64,000 nt of DNA from NCBI GenBank assembly GCA_949358305.1, contig CASHSZ010000084.1, positions 124,001 to 188,000 of the forward strand. The letters are read 5' to 3'. Of this stretch, positions 63,607 through 64,000 are shown piece by piece. The notes beneath the pieces are model-generated. The model had not been told where the DNA came from. It saw nothing but the letters and a program-made list of their open reading frames with translations, and did no database searches. The stretch comes from Strigamia acuminata. Taxonomy: Eukaryota > Arthropoda > Chilopoda > Geophilomorpha > Linotaeniidae. Positions within the stretch are counted from its first letter, which is position 1. Each line of letters starts with the position of its first letter. Both the position numbers and the translations under genes were made by a program.

Positions 63607-64000
63607 AAGGGTGTCCCAAAAATAACGCAAGATTTGAATTAACCGCCATTTGTGCAGTAAATTGTTGGCAACCTTGAAACAATAACGATTTGACAGCTGA
63701 AAGTTTAGGGTTTTATCTGCCGAAATTGGATTACCGTACTGCCTCATTTAAACGCCCGGGTTCATTCAAACGCCTGGCCCGAATAAACGCCGGGGCTTCG
63801 GCGGCATTTATTGCATCGCACGCCTCCCCGAACCGACTTTACCGGAAGGGGGTCGGCCCAAAAAAAAAATTAAACGCCCAGGCGTTTAAATGAGGCAGTA
63901 CGGTATATTGATGTGGCCAATATGTGGTTTCAACAAGACGGTGCAAGAAAAAGGGGCCAATTCTGATCACCGAAACCGGTGATGTCTCATGCAGTAATTG
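63607..64000 (+). pseudogene. Mariner-like element remnant
   Basis: GGGTGTCCCAAAAATAACGC near 63609 resembles the terminal repeat of mariner-like elements. At about 63910-63950 the plus strand reads DVANMWFQQDGARK, matching the second catalytic-Asp box (W-F-Q-Q-D-G-A) of Tc1/mariner transposases. The space between is too short for the rest of the gene, so the copy is internally deleted. A MITE sits inside it. The window ends before the 3' end. Confidence 0.5.
63734..63903. mobile_element. TA-flanked MITE
   Basis: 170 bp, starting CCGTACTGCCTCATTTAAAC and ending with its reverse complement (about 23-bp TIRs), between TA 63732-63733 and TA 63904-63905. Inside are several AAACGCC words. The TA target and lack of ORF fit a non-autonomous Tc1/mariner-superfamily element. 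Confidence 0.8.

Overview
The window looks like an AT-rich arthropod nuclear genome. Host-type coding is intron-split and includes pickpocket-like DEG/ENaC channel exons and a Dscam immunoglobulin fragment. The Copia elements use the internal initiator-tRNA-Met primer site (GGTTATGGGCCCAG) known from Drosophila copia, and there is a short TTAGG/TTAGGG tract, the arthropod telomere motif. I cannot say whether it is a crustacean, chelicerate or insect.

Left part (1-14 kb): the 5' portion of a Copia element runs off the left edge (minus). Next, on the minus strand (5795 to 1683), come two DEG/ENaC channel units in tandem. The TM2 exon of the first and the TM1 region of the second lie in one uninterrupted reading frame. 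A palindrome-rich MITE (5875-6461) sits about 80 bp upstream of the channel start. A foldback repeat (7102-7366) precedes a complete but defective Copia copy (7438-12072, TSD TAATA). A CpG-rich promoter/first-exon candidate lies near 13.3 kb.

14.35-25.1 kb: a 10.7-kb Gypsy-type LTR element on the minus strand with 569-bp LTRs. It has gag, protease, reverse transcriptase, RNase H and integrase, two in-frame TGA codons, and a 3.8-kb leader carrying a ~180-bp degenerate tandem repeat in which each unit has a small hairpin.

25-39 kb: an 18-bp minisatellite (26.7-27.2 kb); an intact 440-residue single-exon gene of unknown function (31114-32436) beside its truncated, frameshifted paralogue; an apparently intact Copia element with identical-looking LTRs and one 1371-residue polyprotein (32813-37604); and the last three phase-compatible exons of an unidentified plus-strand gene (38530-39257).

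39-64 kb: a dense mosaic of DNA-transposon and retroelement relics: two P-element/THAP9-like pieces, a Harbinger-like DDE piece, DIRS-like RT, hAT pieces, a Kolobok-like transposase split by an intact Tc1 element (52129-53699), a Helitron Rep plus peptidase-like domain, Gypsy RT, a solo Gypsy LTR (61393-62016, TSD AGTT), a mariner-like remnant and a TA-flanked MITE. Two loci (about 42.3-45.5 kb and 53.9-58.9 kb) encode related Ulp1/C48-like protease domains and share other repeats. They may belong to one multi-exon element or gene family that I do not recognise. Perfect short inverted repeats are unusually common between 39 and 45.5 kb and at 60.4-60.7 kb.

All assignments come from reading the sequence and from recalled family motifs. 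No database search was possible.
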